Assembly (NCBI GenBank): GCA_002794105.1
Contig: PHFL01000051.1
Span: forward strand, 1-62,873
Reading direction: 5' to 3'
DNA from: Candidatus Thermochlorobacter aerophilus
GTDB taxonomy: Bacteria > Bacteroidota > Chlorobiia > Chlorobiales > Thermochlorobacteraceae
Length of the DNA: 62,873 nt
Shown here: positions 54,201-62,873 of the stretch, piece after piece
Layout of the letters: the number at the start of each line of letters is the position of its first letter
Position numbering within the stretch: position 1 is the stretch's first letter
Position numbers and translations under genes: made by a program
Notes under the pieces: generated by a model
Told to the model about the DNA's origin: nothing
Database searches by the model: none
Seen by the model: the letters and a program-made list of their open reading frames with translations, nothing else

Positions 54201-56696
54201 CTAACTGAAAAACTTTTGCTATCACCAGAGCGCGGCTGTATTGGCATGATTGCATCGGCAGGCTTGGGCTGGTTTATCAATGATTTTCTCATGGCGCAAG
54301 CGATATACGAGTTTCTACTCAATGAGCGCTTCCAAGACCTATCCATTGGTGACATGCTCTTTCGCGGCAAGATTCGCTACTACTTGCAGTATCGCGATTT
54401 CTACGTGCTGCAAGCCCCGACCATGATGTATCAATACGGTGTATTTGGCGACCCGGCACTCCGGTTGGCGCTGCCACGACGCACCACACCGACGGGCGCA
54501 CCAGCCATCAACTGGAATTTGCCAACACACATGGTCGGCGTGGGCAATCGCTTGGTCATACGCGGGACAGTCAACGGCATCACAAATGGCACTGGATTTG
54601 GCAGAATCACTGACCAAAACAATCTGGAAGTAACCTCGACAACAATTCTCTTTCAGGTAAGGAACGGTCGTATTGGTCAGCTCATTGGCGGACAGTTTGT
54701 CGACAGTCTGGTACTCATAGTGCCACAGCCGCCAGCAATTACTTCGACGAACATTTTGAACTTTTCACGCGGCGGCGGTCAATTCAAAGCGCATATCATC
54801 TCTGATGATGGACGCACAGATGTAAGCGGGTTTGTGCGCTTTAGCAATCTGGCACCATTTATCCAGAGTGTGATACCATCAAGTGACATTCGCACCAGTG
54901 AAAACCGTGCTGTGAGCTTCACTGTGCGTGTCGAGGCACGTCAGCCGTTGCAAAGTGTGAGCGTGCGTGTCACAGTTACGCGAGCCAACAGCACCACACT
55001 GATAAATGAAACACTCTTCAATGCAAATCTGCCAGCAGTGCCGAGTGGAAGCAATACATTTGTAACAACCAGCGCGGTGCCAGCAACTGTTATGCAGCGT
55101 GGTAATAGAGTTACTTACTCGGCAATAGCACGCGCTGGCAATGAAGAAGGACGCTCTGAGAGTGTGGAGGTTGTCATCGGGCAGCAAACTGATGTAGCTG
55201 CAGTTGAACAAGCACGTGCAGGGCTCAACCAGTTCTACGATAACCCCACAATTGATTTTTATCCTGATAGCAATCGTGTGGTCATTGGAGCAGAGGTGTA
55301 TAACTGGAGCAATGAGCCCAGTGTGGCACAAGTTATCTTTTATGAAAACTCTGTAAATAACTCACTTATTCAAAATATTCCACCAAGACTGCGAGCTACA
55401 CGGCGCGTAATTGGTACAACAACTGTACGCATTCCTGCAAGAGGAAAGACACTTGCCACAGTGCCCGTACCAGCCAATTTCCAATTGCTACAAACTTACA
55501 ACGTTGCAGTGCAAGTCGTGGCAGATTCCAGTCTGGCACCAGATGCCGATGCCAGAAATAATCTTTCCAATCAACGCCCGATTAGCTACAATCTTGTATT
55601 TGTGCAACGCAATACCGCGGCAAGTATCCAAATCGATAGCAATTGCACCTTGAGTTATGAACCAGCGGCGTTCTCAAGAAATGGCTTCATCCGAATAGAG
55701 CGTCTTGAAAACCCGCCAAAAATTGCACAGCCTGATAATGAATTTGTAAGGTTGGCATCACAGTCAGATACAGCTACTGCGCGCTTTGCCTATCGTGTAA
55801 CGGCAGTAGATTCAGCACTAGCACTCTTGCGGCAGATTCGACTAACTATGCGGCTCAACCCAAGAGATTTTGCCACACGACGAGCCTTTGTCAATGGCTA
55901 CTTCTTTGCAGAAGAACTGGAACGCTGGCTACGAATTCCCGCTCAGTCCAAGCCAGACATCAACACAGTTGTTATGAACAGCGAGCGTTTTGGCACATTT
56001 TCCGTCATGCATACAAACGACCAAACCCAGCCACAAATTACGCTGGGCATTGAAGGTCAAGAATATGTGCCCGGCGGATTTGCGCCACGCCGACCGCGAA
56101 TTGTAGCCATTTTGCAAGACCAAAATGGCATTTACTTGGATAGGCGATTTATTCGCGTCATTCGCAACGGCGACAGCTCTGCAGCAGTACAAGAAAAACT
56201 CAATATTCCTACCGCCACAGCTAATGCAAACAGTGTTGGCATCACATACGACGATGAATTTCCAAGCGGGCGGCAAGAAGTGGCATTCATCTTCTATGAT
56301 GCCAATCTTAACATGCGCCGCAGCGATACCTTGCGTTTCGTAGTAGAGGATAACTTCCGCTTGCGAGTCTATGGCGCGTATCCTAACCCATTTGCAGACC
56401 GCACCTTTATTGGCTATGAAATTATTGGTCAAGAGCCAGCTGATGAGTTTGAAATCAAAATCTACACGGCATCGGGACGATTAATTAACACATTCAGACA
56501 ACCGGGAGTACCGCCACCGGGCTTTGAGAGCAATGCGAACCTAACTTTTACACAAGTAGGCGGTCGTGTCGTAGAGTGGACGGGCTTAGACGAGCGTGGC
56601 AATCCTGTGGCAAATGGCGTCTATTATGCAAAAGTGCGTCTTGTGCTACGCGGACGCGTGTTGGAAGACATCATCAAAATCGCACGCCTGCGATAA
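51201..56696 (+). CDS. porU: PorU-like type IX secretion C-terminal signal peptidase
   Basis: PorU is a gingipain-family (C25) cysteine protease that cleaves the type IX sorting domain and attaches cargo at the cell surface. The 1831-residue product has a signal peptide (LLSLTIVICFLTIFFSQ, cut near 33), a long beta-rich N-terminal region, and the C25 domain with catalytic His945 in NFMGHGGGGIW and Cys979 in SMTCFVGAFDD. CARDB or Ig-like segments follow, and a FlgD-Ig or type IX-like C-terminal domain (about 1735-1831: YGAYPNPFADRTFIGYEI, ending EDIIKIARLR). The frame is open 96 bases upstream, but ATG 51201 begins the signal. It is longer than Porphyromonas PorU (1158). porV follows 27 bases later. 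Confidence 0.92.
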   Translation: MVRTRLQQLLSLTIVICFLTIFFSQKLPAQTVVPEIENKPQVSTKTSVASVVGTGRDRVQLVLEFDIPFVKETGYAQDNAGHAEPEIASLTTDHLLMNRVYRIPSYHYIVQAHVQSARVVAEEGVGVLQNVSLKFHPEALEDVPIGASEAQRRELKASTKVDEQENFPKEKLKWFYAGSMRGTPLTSLTVSPYIYSPRTKTLRYVQKMVIECQLDAQESSPETFKIDIDEAQLMQQTPRHRSPYKPLGKMWGGRALSFSEAMGVQQNVWGRLPVVPKYRFIVNKDGVYRLGFFEFQDAEFPADFFTADPRTFRLFNKGREVPIYVKGEQDGRFNRDDYIEFIGEPHRLAFSDPDRPDMYNDPYTDENVYYFYWEQTLTPQNRGLRLVEIPAEPRRTVGVINLRNQSFRSTVHFEVDGVTERFALLHYQFNSPGYRRTRNHSDAGDKRFWYQILTDRGASAPISIPAPQTNNSTDSIIIRAAFHGISTGVPRFRANVFFSLPVDFFQVMRAEWGDGRPEQLATIARAGLSPLFHRLLGGVSAVRIGSGEVNPTVSFPLFYFNWIEVTYRRLYRAVEDEIVFTTPPDTRPGRYQFTISGFTTPDIEIYKKGVGRLGNFTVEQYEVVDERGEKTGRQEFRAIFQDEVLTPRDVEYIALTNAKKLLPLRIEKVTAANFFDTRIKLRDKNNAYNFIIITSRAFFTERDAENPLSPIRQYKENREARLRALGEPNRVLVTTVDNIYDEFNDGIKSPYAIREFLSYAYHEWREAPTYVLLIGDAVFGKIAPTDVPTMHVQTYIFGATASDAWFAMVDGVDVSGQLDLIPDLQIARIPAQSQDDVLAYLQKLIVYEQPQTLGEWRNRVLLIAGEAEQGRGSIAEGTLVDKVVQTDELIDRYIDRSVFVDRLHTSTGRNRLDFTAPPDKYRGGQDQLINTLNQTGAVVVNFMGHGGGGIWGDSQVLTREAVDRLRNGTRLPFITSMTCFVGAFDDLSSVRGTFVNSPITLTEKLLLSPERGCIGMIASAGLGWFINDFLMAQAIYEFLLNERFQDLSIGDMLFRGKIRYYLQYRDFYVLQAPTMMYQYGVFGDPALRLALPRRTTPTGAPAINWNLPTHMVGVGNRLVIRGTVNGITNGTGFGRITDQNNLEVTSTTILFQVRNGRIGQLIGGQFVDSLVLIVPQPPAITSTNILNFSRGGGQFKAHIISDDGRTDVSGFVRFSNLAPFIQSVIPSSDIRTSENRAVSFTVRVEARQPLQSVSVRVTVTRANSTTLINETLFNANLPAVPSGSNTFVTTSAVPATVMQRGNRVTYSAIARAGNEEGRSESVEVVIGQQTDVAAVEQARAGLNQFYDNPTIDFYPDSNRVVIGAEVYNWSNEPSVAQVIFYENSVNNSLIQNIPPRLRATRRVIGTTTVRIPARGKTLATVPVPANFQLLQTYNVAVQVVADSSLAPDADARNNLSNQRPISYNLVFVQRNTAASIQIDSNCTLSYEPAAFSRNGFIRIERLENPPKIAQPDNEFVRLASQSDTATARFAYRVTAVDSALALLRQIRLTMRLNPRDFATRRAFVNGYFFAEELERWLRIPAQSKPDINTVVMNSERFGTFSVMHTNDQTQPQITLGIEGQEYVPGGFAPRRPRIVAILQDQNGIYLDRRFIRVIRNGDSSAAVQEKLNIPTATANANSVGITYDDEFPSGRQEVAFIFYDANLNMRRSDTLRFVVEDNFRLRVYGAYPNPFADRTFIGYEIIGQEPADEFEIKIYTASGRLINTFRQPGVPPPGFESNANLTFTQVGGRVVEWTGLDERGNPVANGVYYAKVRLVLRGRVLEDIIKIARLR

Positions 56697-56723
56697 AGTT
56701 GTGTCTCTAAAATTAGCAATCCA

Positions 56724-57782
56724 ATGAAGAAATACGCTCTGTTCATCAACTTTGTGTGTATTGCTGCCAGCCTAGCCATGGCGCAAGAAGAGCGCTATGC
56801 CGCAGCATTTTTGGATATTCCGCTGGGTGTGCGGGCATTAGGCGTCGGTGGGCAATTTACGCCAATCGACAACAAAGACGGGTCTGCCTTCTTTTGGAAC
56901 CCCTCAGCCTTAGCCCTGATTAAGGGCAAGTATATCTCGACCATGTACTCAAATCAGTTTGGCTCAATTGGGAAGCCACTCTCAAACTATTTTCACATCG
57001 GCTACTCGCAAGATTTAGGTCCCGGCATTGGTGTATCCTTCAACTGGATTCGCAACAGCATCGCAAATATCCCGCTAACGGATGAGCCAACTGGTGCGCG
57101 TGGTGATTACTTCCGACAAATTCGCTCAGGAATTTTAGACAACAACGGCGCAACTTTTTCAAACAACGATGATGCACTCTTTCTCTCTATTGCAAAAACC
57201 ATCATCAACATTGTCGACTTTGGCTGGCAGTATTTTCGCTTACCAATTGAAATTCCATTAGGCGTAAGTTTCAAGTATGTGTCTCAAAGTTTTGGTGGCG
57301 ATCAACGCGTGAGTTTTTCAGGCAATGGCATTGGTGTCGATGTGGGCACGCTTGTCAAATTCAAGTTCGGTGACTTTGTGGGCAAGCAGCTCTTTGGTGA
57401 TTTTGTATTTGGTGTAACAATCAAGGATCTTTTCAACACAACGATTGCTTGGAACACGGACTTGCGGTCGCGAGTGGCCATTCCGCGTTCATTAGTTATT
57501 CATGCCTCTTACAAGCAGCCTTTGGAGTTTCTCTCAAGTGCTATTATTGTGCTCATCACACGCGATACCAAATACGAGGGTCTCACTTCGTTAGGAGCAG
57601 AGTATCGCTTTCGGGATATTTTGGCACTGCGTATTGGCAGTTATGACCGTAACCTTACACTGGGCGCAGGGATTTTCCTCTTTCGCGCCTTCTACATCGA
57701 TTACGCCTATCAATCTAGCGAATTAGGGGCACCGCATCGGATTGGACTAACAATAGATTTAGCAGAGCTTTTCCAACAATGA
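56724..57782 (+). CDS. porV: PorV-like type IX secretion outer membrane protein
   Basis: PorV is an outer membrane barrel that carries cargo from the type IX translocon to PorU. The 352-residue product has a signal peptide (residues 1-20, ending LAMAQ), the conserved AAFLDIPLGVRALGVGGQF, AFFWNPSALALI, then amphipathic strands (DFGWQYFRLPIEIPLGVSFKYV is the typical middle) and an end IGLTIDLAELF. This PorV/PorQ-type pattern includes the ARALGMGG-like motif (VRALGVGG). It is the gene next to porU, as in Bacteroidetes, which supports the name. Its stop overlaps the next start by 4 bases (ATGA). Confidence 0.88.
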   Translation: MKKYALFINFVCIAASLAMAQEERYAAAFLDIPLGVRALGVGGQFTPIDNKDGSAFFWNPSALALIKGKYISTMYSNQFGSIGKPLSNYFHIGYSQDLGPGIGVSFNWIRNSIANIPLTDEPTGARGDYFRQIRSGILDNNGATFSNNDDALFLSIAKTIINIVDFGWQYFRLPIEIPLGVSFKYVSQSFGGDQRVSFSGNGIGVDVGTLVKFKFGDFVGKQLFGDFVFGVTIKDLFNTTIAWNTDLRSRVAIPRSLVIHASYKQPLEFLSSAIIVLITRDTKYEGLTSLGAEYRFRDILALRIGSYDRNLTLGAGIFLFRAFYIDYAYQSSELGAPHRIGLTIDLAELFQQ

Positions 57783-58621
57783 CAAGACAAATTCTCCTTG
57801 GCCTGTGTAGTGCAATCGTATTAAGTGCTGGGCTACTGAGCTGCACGCCCGACCCTGAACCGCCTCGGCCACGTCGACCGCAATTTGTGCCAAAATCATC
57901 AGATACAGCAAGAGTAGAACATGGGATTCGTGCAGTGCCTGGGCAAAATGCTATTCGATTAGAATGGTTTAGAAATCCAGAGCGGGATATAGCAGGCTAT
58001 CGCATTTTCAGAACAAGTGAAGTAGCCAGAGACACTGCAGTGCCAATCAACTTTCGTTTGCTGCGCGAAATCCCTTTGGGCTCGCAAGAAGCGATAGGCT
58101 TGCCTGACACAGTATTCATTGATGCCAATGTGGTCCCAGATGTGCAGTACTTCTATCAAGTTGAAGCCTATACGCGCAGGGGGGCAAGAAGTGAGCGGTC
58201 TTTGCCAGAGACATTTCGCTTGGCTACGCGTGTCAATCCAAAAGCACCGATTGGACAGTTGGTCTTCTCGCGCCAAGATACAACCATTCGCTTCGAGTGG
58301 AGCAAACCGCCTTTTGTCAGCGGTTTCTATGTGCTCAAGCTCTATGAGTTCAGAGGGTTTGATACCTTTCTCGAGGACGACTGTGTCGCAATCGTCTACG
58401 ATGGCTCAAGTTTCCGAGATACTGACACGGTGAGAATCAATTTTGGTCAGGTCTTCCAAGCTCCAAGTCCAGTGCGGCGTCTCCCGAACGGGTTACGAGT
58501 CTTTAAGCGATTGGAAAATGGGGTGCAGTATCGATGGCAAGTCCAAGCATTTCCAGAAGATATTGACCGGCGCTACGGTGTAGCATCAGAATTTTTGGAA
58601 TTTCGCGTACGTATCAACTAA
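57779..58621 (+). CDS. Lipoprotein with fibronectin type III-like repeats, in the porUV operon
   Basis: The 280-residue product has a lipoprotein signal (AIVLSAGLLSC, Cys22) and a Pro/Arg linker. Two fibronectin-like domains follow: first NAIRLEWFRNPERDIAGYRIFR and YFYQVEAYTRRGARSE; second TTIRFEWSKPPFVSGFYVLKLY and YRWQVQAFPED. It starts inside the last codon of porV (ATGA overlap), so translation is coupled. An envelope role next to the type IX system is likely, but no such component is known to me in this position. Confidence 0.83.
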   Translation: MTRQILLGLCSAIVLSAGLLSCTPDPEPPRPRRPQFVPKSSDTARVEHGIRAVPGQNAIRLEWFRNPERDIAGYRIFRTSEVARDTAVPINFRLLREIPLGSQEAIGLPDTVFIDANVVPDVQYFYQVEAYTRRGARSERSLPETFRLATRVNPKAPIGQLVFSRQDTTIRFEWSKPPFVSGFYVLKLYEFRGFDTFLEDDCVAIVYDGSSFRDTDTVRINFGQVFQAPSPVRRLPNGLRVFKRLENGVQYRWQVQAFPEDIDRRYGVASEFLEFRVRIN

Positions 58622-58641
58622 AAGTCAAAACTTCAAGCAAC

Positions 58642-59163
58642 ATGCTGAAAAGAGTTTGCTTTATTGTGGCGGTTTGCGTAATTTGCGCACAAAACTTAAA
58701 AGCCCAAGTGTTTGGAGCACCGCAGCAAACTCCTCAGACCCAAAGCGACATACCGTCAGCATACTTTTTTAATCGAGGGGAAGGCATCTTAATTGATGTG
58801 AATCTTTGGGGACAAGTGGGCAAACCCGGAAAGTACTATGTACCCTACAACATAGACCTTGTATCCTTGCTCTCTATTGCTGGCGGACCAGCAGTGACGG
58901 CAAAGTTAGACGATATACGCATCGTACGGTATGCACGAGCAGATACAACTGTGATCGAAAAAGTGGTCAGAGTCGATATCGAAAAATTTATTGAAACAGG
59001 GGAACAAAACTTCCCCCTACTCATAAGGGGCGATACGGTAATTGTTCCCGGCGGTCCAATCAGTGTGCTAAACACGATTGTGACCGTAGCAAACGCAATT
59101 TTTAGCATCGTCAATGCTATATTCCTTATCATCATCCTCAACAGAGAACTTGGAAGGGGGTAA
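58642..59163 (+). CDS. SLBB-domain envelope protein with C-terminal membrane segment
   Basis: The 173-residue product has a signal peptide (CFIVAVCVICAQNLKAQ), a single SLBB-type domain (about 52-120: IDVNLWGQVGKPGKYYVPYN, then LLSIAGGPAVTAKLDDIRIVR), the strand DTVIVPGG, and a C-terminal hydrophobic helix (IVTVANAIFSIVNAIFLIIIL, about 145-168). Typical SLBB export proteins carry a polysaccharide export domain before the SLBB domain; it is missing here. It lies 20 bases after the lipoprotein gene. It may bind glycan in the periplasm. Confidence 0.82.
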   Translation: MLKRVCFIVAVCVICAQNLKAQVFGAPQQTPQTQSDIPSAYFFNRGEGILIDVNLWGQVGKPGKYYVPYNIDLVSLLSIAGGPAVTAKLDDIRIVRYARADTTVIEKVVRVDIEKFIETGEQNFPLLIRGDTVIVPGGPISVLNTIVTVANAIFSIVNAIFLIIILNRELGRG

Positions 59164-59190
59164 AACTGCATAGAAAACTTCGTTCAATTT

Positions 59191-59196
59191 GGAGGG
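59191..59196 (+). promoter_or_regulatory. Ribosome binding site that sets the start of the next envelope gene
   Basis: GGAGGG followed by 7 bases and ATG 59204. It rules out the TTG at 59189, which it overlaps. Confidence 0.7.
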
Positions 59197-59203
59197 CAAA
59201 ACA

Positions 59204-60409
59204 ATGAGAAAACAATTCTACATACTTCTGCTTACTGTTCTTTTGGCAGGCGTTGCAGCGGAGTTACCAGCTCAGTATGTCTTTACCGCAAGCGGGCGGC
59301 TCATTCGCGCCCAAGAAGCCCTGAACCCGAAACAAGGCAGCCTTACTTTCTTTACACACTTTGACTTTAATACTATCGGAGGCGCCTACGCTGGTCAGTT
59401 AGGAAATCTTGTGGCGCACTCTATTGTAACAAACTCTGTGCATTTGGATTACGCTTTTACAAACAACATCTTGGTGGCAATAAACCCTATTGTTTATACC
59501 GATATTCATCACCAAGATGCTGCTGGAAATGTGCTTGAGCGCATTTTTCTGACGGCAAAAGTGGCCTCGTTTGGTATCGCAAATGATTATGTCTATCTCG
59601 GCGGTATGGCGACGGTGATGCTTCCGCTAGCACAGCGCTGGAACACTTTCGGTAACCCGTATTCAGCTGGTGGACCAGAAGTCGGGTTGAATTTTCTGCT
59701 TTCTTACTATGCCGATAATCTCTTTCCAAATGAATCTTTTAACGCCAACCTTAACATCGGTCTCTACAACTACTTCGACTCAGGAAAGAATATCTCCAAC
59801 ACGCCCGATCAAACCTTTTTGGTGCCAAGCAATAGCTCGGCGATTACATACTCCGTTGGTCTGAAGTATCCAACCACATCAGTGGATTTGATGCTGGAAA
59901 TTTGGGGATGGGCATTTTTCCTTGAACCGCCTGTTCAAGCCTACACCCGTGAAAGCATGACCTTCATTTCTGCTGGTGTGCGACTGAAACCCATAGAATT
60001 TCTCGCACTCACCTTAGGCTTTGATTATCAGCTTACTGGCAGAGAGGACAAAACGCTGTATGGTGCATTCGGAATTGTGCGTCGCCCACCAAACTCACCA
60101 ACAAACTACACGGAATGGCGCGTGCTGTTTGGCGTCCAGTTCAATATCTTGCCAATTTTTGGCAAGACAGCAGACCCGAGTTTGATTGATTTTACCACAG
60201 GGTCGCAAGGGTCGGACATTATTCTGCGCAAACTCGAAGATATTGGTGACGACAAAGAATCTACGGCAAGAAAAATTGAAGAACTGCGTCGCCGCCGTCA
60301 AGATATCGAAAAGAACCTGGAGCTGCTGCGCTCTATCTTGAAAGAAACAGAGACACAAAAGAAAGAAGAAGAAAAGAAACCCGAAGAGAAAAAGCCTGAC
60401 GGGAAATAA
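59204..60409 (+). CDS. Outer membrane protein with C-terminal coiled coil
   Basis: The 401-residue product has a signal peptide (ILLLTVLLAGVAAELPAQ), then about 300 residues of barrel-like strands with aromatic ends (LTFFTHFDFNTIGG, YVYLGGMATVMLPLAQRW, VGLNFLLSYYADNLFPN, FLALTLGFDYQLTGRED). The last 60 residues are a coiled coil (KIEELRRRRQDIEKNLELL) and a Lys/Glu tail (TQKKEEEKKPEEKKPDGK). The strands suggest an outer membrane barrel; the tail would be periplasmic. Family not recognised. It lies 40 bases after the SLBB gene and is followed by a terminator, so it closes the operon. Confidence 0.82.
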   Translation: MRKQFYILLLTVLLAGVAAELPAQYVFTASGRLIRAQEALNPKQGSLTFFTHFDFNTIGGAYAGQLGNLVAHSIVTNSVHLDYAFTNNILVAINPIVYTDIHHQDAAGNVLERIFLTAKVASFGIANDYVYLGGMATVMLPLAQRWNTFGNPYSAGGPEVGLNFLLSYYADNLFPNESFNANLNIGLYNYFDSGKNISNTPDQTFLVPSNSSAITYSVGLKYPTTSVDLMLEIWGWAFFLEPPVQAYTRESMTFISAGVRLKPIEFLALTLGFDYQLTGREDKTLYGAFGIVRRPPNSPTNYTEWRVLFGVQFNILPIFGKTADPSLIDFTTGSQGSDIILRKLEDIGDDKESTARKIEELRRRRQDIEKNLELLRSILKETETQKKEEEKKPEEKKPDGK

Positions 60410-60430
60410 GAAAAACTTGATACGGCAAGA

Positions 60431-60470
60431 AAGCCTTTGTAGCACAGTTCTACAAAGGCTTTTTTATTTT
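60431..60470 (+). terminator. Rho-independent terminator of the porUV envelope operon
   Basis: A perfect 12-bp stem, AAGCCTTTGTAG with CTACAAAGGCTT, around a 7-nt loop, followed by TTTTTATTTT. It separates the envelope genes from purL. Confidence 0.92.
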
Positions 60471-60514
60471 CAGATGCTAAAAACTTTGCTGAACTCGGCA
60501 TAGACCTTCTAAAA

Positions 60515-62812
60515 ATGCACGAACCGACTGTAACACTTGAACTGGCTAAACGCCATGGACTGCTGGAGGAAGAGTATGAGGCGATTCTGCGTATTCTTGG
60601 TCGGACGCCCACTTACACAGAACTCGGTATTTTTTCAGTCATGTGGTCAGAGCACTGCAGTTACAAAAATTCCATTGCGGTGCTGAAAACATTACCGAGA
60701 AGTGGAAAGCAGCTGTTAGCGAGTGCTGGAGAAGAAAATGCAGGCTTAGTCGATATTGGCGATGGGCTTGCCGTGGCATTCAAAATTGAGTCGCATAATC
60801 ATCCTTCAGCAATAGAGCCATATCAAGGTGCTGCAACTGGCGTAGGTGGAATCCATCGCGATATTTTCACGATGGGTGCGCGACCTATTGCGACGCTAAA
60901 TTCCCTGCGTTTTGGAAATCCACATGATGCTCAAGTACAGTATCTATTGGATGGCGTTGTGCGTGGCATTGGCGACTATGGCAATTCCTTCGGAGTGGCC
61001 ACGGTAGGTGGAGAAATCTATTTTGAAAGCTGTTACCAAAATAACCCTCTCGTCAATGCAATGTCAGTCGGGATTGTCGAAAAACAAAAAATCGCTCGAG
61101 CAATTGCTAGTGGGGAAGGCAATCCTGTCTTGATTGTCGGTTCAGCTACGGGGCGAGATGGCATTCACGGAGCGACTTTTGCATCAGAGGAACTCTCGGA
61201 AGAATCTGAAGATAAACGCCCAAATGTGCAGGTTGGCGACCCATTTGCTGAAAAATTGTTGCTGGAAGCTACACTGGAGGCAATTGAAAGCGGATATGTC
61301 GTAGGCATTCAAGATATGGGGGCGGCAGGACTGACATGCTCATCATCAGAAATGGCGGCACGCGCAATTCAGAAAACAGGTTCAGGTGGCATGGAACTTC
61401 ATCTTGAGCTTGTTCCCACAAGAGAGAAAGATATGACGCCATATGAAATCATGCTCTCAGAATCGCAAGAACGAATGTTGCTGGTAGCAAAGAAAGGCTA
61501 TGAACAACACATCATAGACATTTTTGCAAAGTGGGATTTGAGCGCCGTGGTGATTGGTCACGTAACAAGTGATGGCATGCTGCGCATCAAGTGGCATGGA
61601 AAAGTTGTGGCAGAAATTCCAGCGCTGGCGCTCGTCTTAGGCGGAGGAGCACCTGTCTATTACCGCGAAGCCATTGAGAAGAAGCCAAATACCAAATTTC
61701 CAGTGCTAAAACCTGATGCAAGCATAGATTTCCAAAAGGAAATTTTAGCAATGCTGGCACGACCAAACATTGCAAGCAAACGTTGGGTCTATGAACAGTA
61801 TGATACGTCGGTACGCACAAACACAGTAGTCAGTGCAGGTGTAGCGGATGCCGCGGTCGTGCGCATCAAAGGCACAACAAAAGCACTGGCGATGAAAGTC
61901 GACGGCAATGCGCGCTATGTCTATCTCAATCCGCGCAAGGGGGCACAGATTGCCGTATCGGAATGTGCGCGTAACGTTGCCTGCACAGGAGCAAAGCCGC
62001 TTGCCATTACGAATTGTCTCAACTTTGGCAATCCGTATAAGCCTGAAGTCTATTTTCAGTTCAAAGAAGCGGTGGCAGGCATGGGCGAAGCGTGTTTGAA
62101 GTTTGATACCCCTGTAACTGGCGGAAATGTCAGTTTCTACAATGAATCAACGGTTGGTGGAGAAAATGTGGCTGTATATCCTACACCAACGATTGGCATG
62201 ATTGGTCTCATTGAGCATACTGAGCATATTGTAACGGCAACCTTCAAGCAGGAAGGAGATGTCATTTACTTGCTGGGAAAACTTCATCAAGACCTCAATG
62301 GCTCTGAATTTCTCTCATACTTCTATGGTGAATTAGGCACAGATGCGCCGCCATGCGATTTGGATGAGGAAAAAGCTCTACAGACATTTCTGGTCGAGGC
62401 GGCAAAAGCAAAACTGCTGCAGTCAGCCCATGATGTCTCTGACGGTGGCTTGGCGATTGCGCTACTGGAAAGCGCTATCATGAATGAAAATTTGCAGGTC
62501 GGTTTTGCCGTTGAACTACATGTAGCATCGTCAGATACAGCCATTCAGTCGGTGCTATTTTCTGAAGCGCAAGGCAGAGTAGTAGTAGGTGTAGCGTGCG
62601 ATAAGCAAGAGGCGGTCGAGTCGCTGGCGAAAACCTTCGGCATTGAGTGCCGAAAAATTGGCATAACAGGCGGGCAGCAGTGCAAAATCACCATCAATCA
62701 TCAAAAAGTCTTTGAGGCTAACCTTAGCGAAATAAGCAAAGTGTATTTCTATGCACTTGAAGAGAGCATGTTTGGTCCCAAGCCAGAGGCGAAACTGATA
62801 CAGCCGTTTTAG
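60515..62812 (+). CDS. purL: Phosphoribosylformylglycinamidine synthase subunit PurL
   Basis: PurL uses ATP and ammonia delivered by PurQ to convert FGAR to FGAM in purine synthesis. The 765-residue product is the small PurL type that needs separate PurQ and PurS. Motifs: [11 protein letters not shown] near the start, [13 protein letters not shown] with [39 protein letters not shown], and [11 protein letters not shown] with [14 protein letters not shown] in the second half. Length is usual for this form. No purQ or purS is beside it here. It stands alone after the terminator at 60431. Confidence 0.97.
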   Translation: MHEPTVTLELAKRHGLLEEEYEAILRILGRTPTYTELGIFSVMWSEHCSYKNSIAVLKTLPRSGKQLLASAGEENAGLVDIGDGLAVAFKIESHNHPSAIEPYQGAATGVGGIHRDIFTMGARPIATLNSLRFGNPHDAQVQYLLDGVVRGIGDYGNSFGVATVGGEIYFESCYQNNPLVNAMSVGIVEKQKIARAIASGEGNPVLIVGSATGRDGIHGATFASEELSEESEDKRPNVQVGDPFAEKLLLEATLEAIESGYVVGIQDMGAAGLTCSSSEMAARAIQKTGSGGMELHLELVPTREKDMTPYEIMLSESQERMLLVAKKGYEQHIIDIFAKWDLSAVVIGHVTSDGMLRIKWHGKVVAEIPALALVLGGGAPVYYREAIEKKPNTKFPVLKPDASIDFQKEILAMLARPNIASKRWVYEQYDTSVRTNTVVSAGVADAAVVRIKGTTKALAMKVDGNARYVYLNPRKGAQIAVSECARNVACTGAKPLAITNCLNFGNPYKPEVYFQFKEAVAGMGEACLKFDTPVTGGNVSFYNESTVGGENVAVYPTPTIGMIGLIEHTEHIVTATFKQEGDVIYLLGKLHQDLNGSEFLSYFYGELGTDAPPCDLDEEKALQTFLVEAAKAKLLQSAHDVSDGGLAIALLESAIMNENLQVGFAVELHVASSDTAIQSVLFSEAQGRVVVGVACDKQEAVESLAKTFGIECRKIGITGGQQCKITINHQKVFEANLSEISKVYFYALEESMFGPKPEAKLIQPF

Positions 62813-62848
62813 ACGGAATCTAAACTTAAGCGAAAGCAAAATAATAAC

Positions 62849-62873
62849 TTGACATTAAGACTATGCTGCACTA
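62849..62873 (+). promoter_or_regulatory. Possible promoter cut by the window edge
   Basis: TTGACA at 62849-62854 and, after exactly 17 bases, TA, the last two bases of the window. The rest of the -10 box is outside, so this is only a hint of a gene downstream. Confidence 0.3.

Noticed and set aside
53999..54622. Antisense ORFs inside porU
   Set aside because: They are shadows of the porU frame with no start signals or family features.

Overview
This window appears to be chromosomal DNA from the phylum Chlorobiota (green sulfur bacteria and relatives), most likely an oxygen-tolerant Chloroherpeton or Thermochlorobacter type. That is inferred from gene content only: phytoene synthase beside a START-like protein, a type IX secretion pair (porU, porV), parA-parB-DUF5683, a complex I nuoK-nuoL pair, an O2-dependent phenylalanine hydroxylase, and dispersed repeats of the kind whose spurious translations read HAERSEAS. 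No rRNA, CRISPR array, phage or insertion sequence was seen.

Layout. 1-3611: 3' part of a large repetitive surface protein, broken by two single-base frameshifts, ending in a type IX sorting domain, then a terminator. 3731-4131: tandem 66-bp repeats. 4284-10879: priA, pyrE (convergent), a probable cobalamin receptor with cobO, and phhA. 11051-11195: a diverged copy of the repeat family. 11258-13857: parA-parB-DUF5683 on the minus strand. 14001-20099: a chemosensory operon with a clear sigma-70-like promoter, encoding PATAN-REC, a CheY-like protein, CheW, a 595-residue unknown protein and a methyl-accepting protein with a haem c-type sensor domain, but no CheA. 20178-20375: tRNA-Gln and tRNA-Arg. 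20456-22067: crtB and a START-like gene. 22331-24643: a membrane protein and 1-pyrroline-5-carboxylate dehydrogenase. 24640-31701: nuoK, nuoL and a 1576-residue five-GAF histidine kinase. 31848-36979: TonB-dependent receptor, alpha/beta hydrolase and hisC.

37147-42207 is a plus-strand series: CDGSH protein, outer membrane protein, RsbW-like kinase, flavin reductase, Popeye-like cyclic-nucleotide-binding membrane protein, orphan substrate-binding lipoprotein. 42252-46056 holds clpC, a doubtful small ORF and an HtrA protease without a signal peptide. 46484-47313 holds a cold shock gene, tRNA-Ser and tRNA-Gly. 47494-62812 holds a stand-alone B12-binding subunit, secA, porU, porV, three further envelope proteins, a terminator and purL.

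How it connects. Export is the clearest theme: SecA moves proteins through the inner membrane, PorU/PorV act in type IX secretion at the outer membrane, and the surface protein at the left edge carries the matching sorting signal. Cobalamin use links the receptor-cobO pair to the mutase-type B12 subunit. Redox and oxygen themes run through the haem chemoreceptor, PhhA, the complex I subunits and the CDGSH and flavin proteins. Starts were moved from the longest possible ORF where a ribosome binding site, signal peptide or family N-terminus supported it. All functions are from reading the translations; no database search was run.
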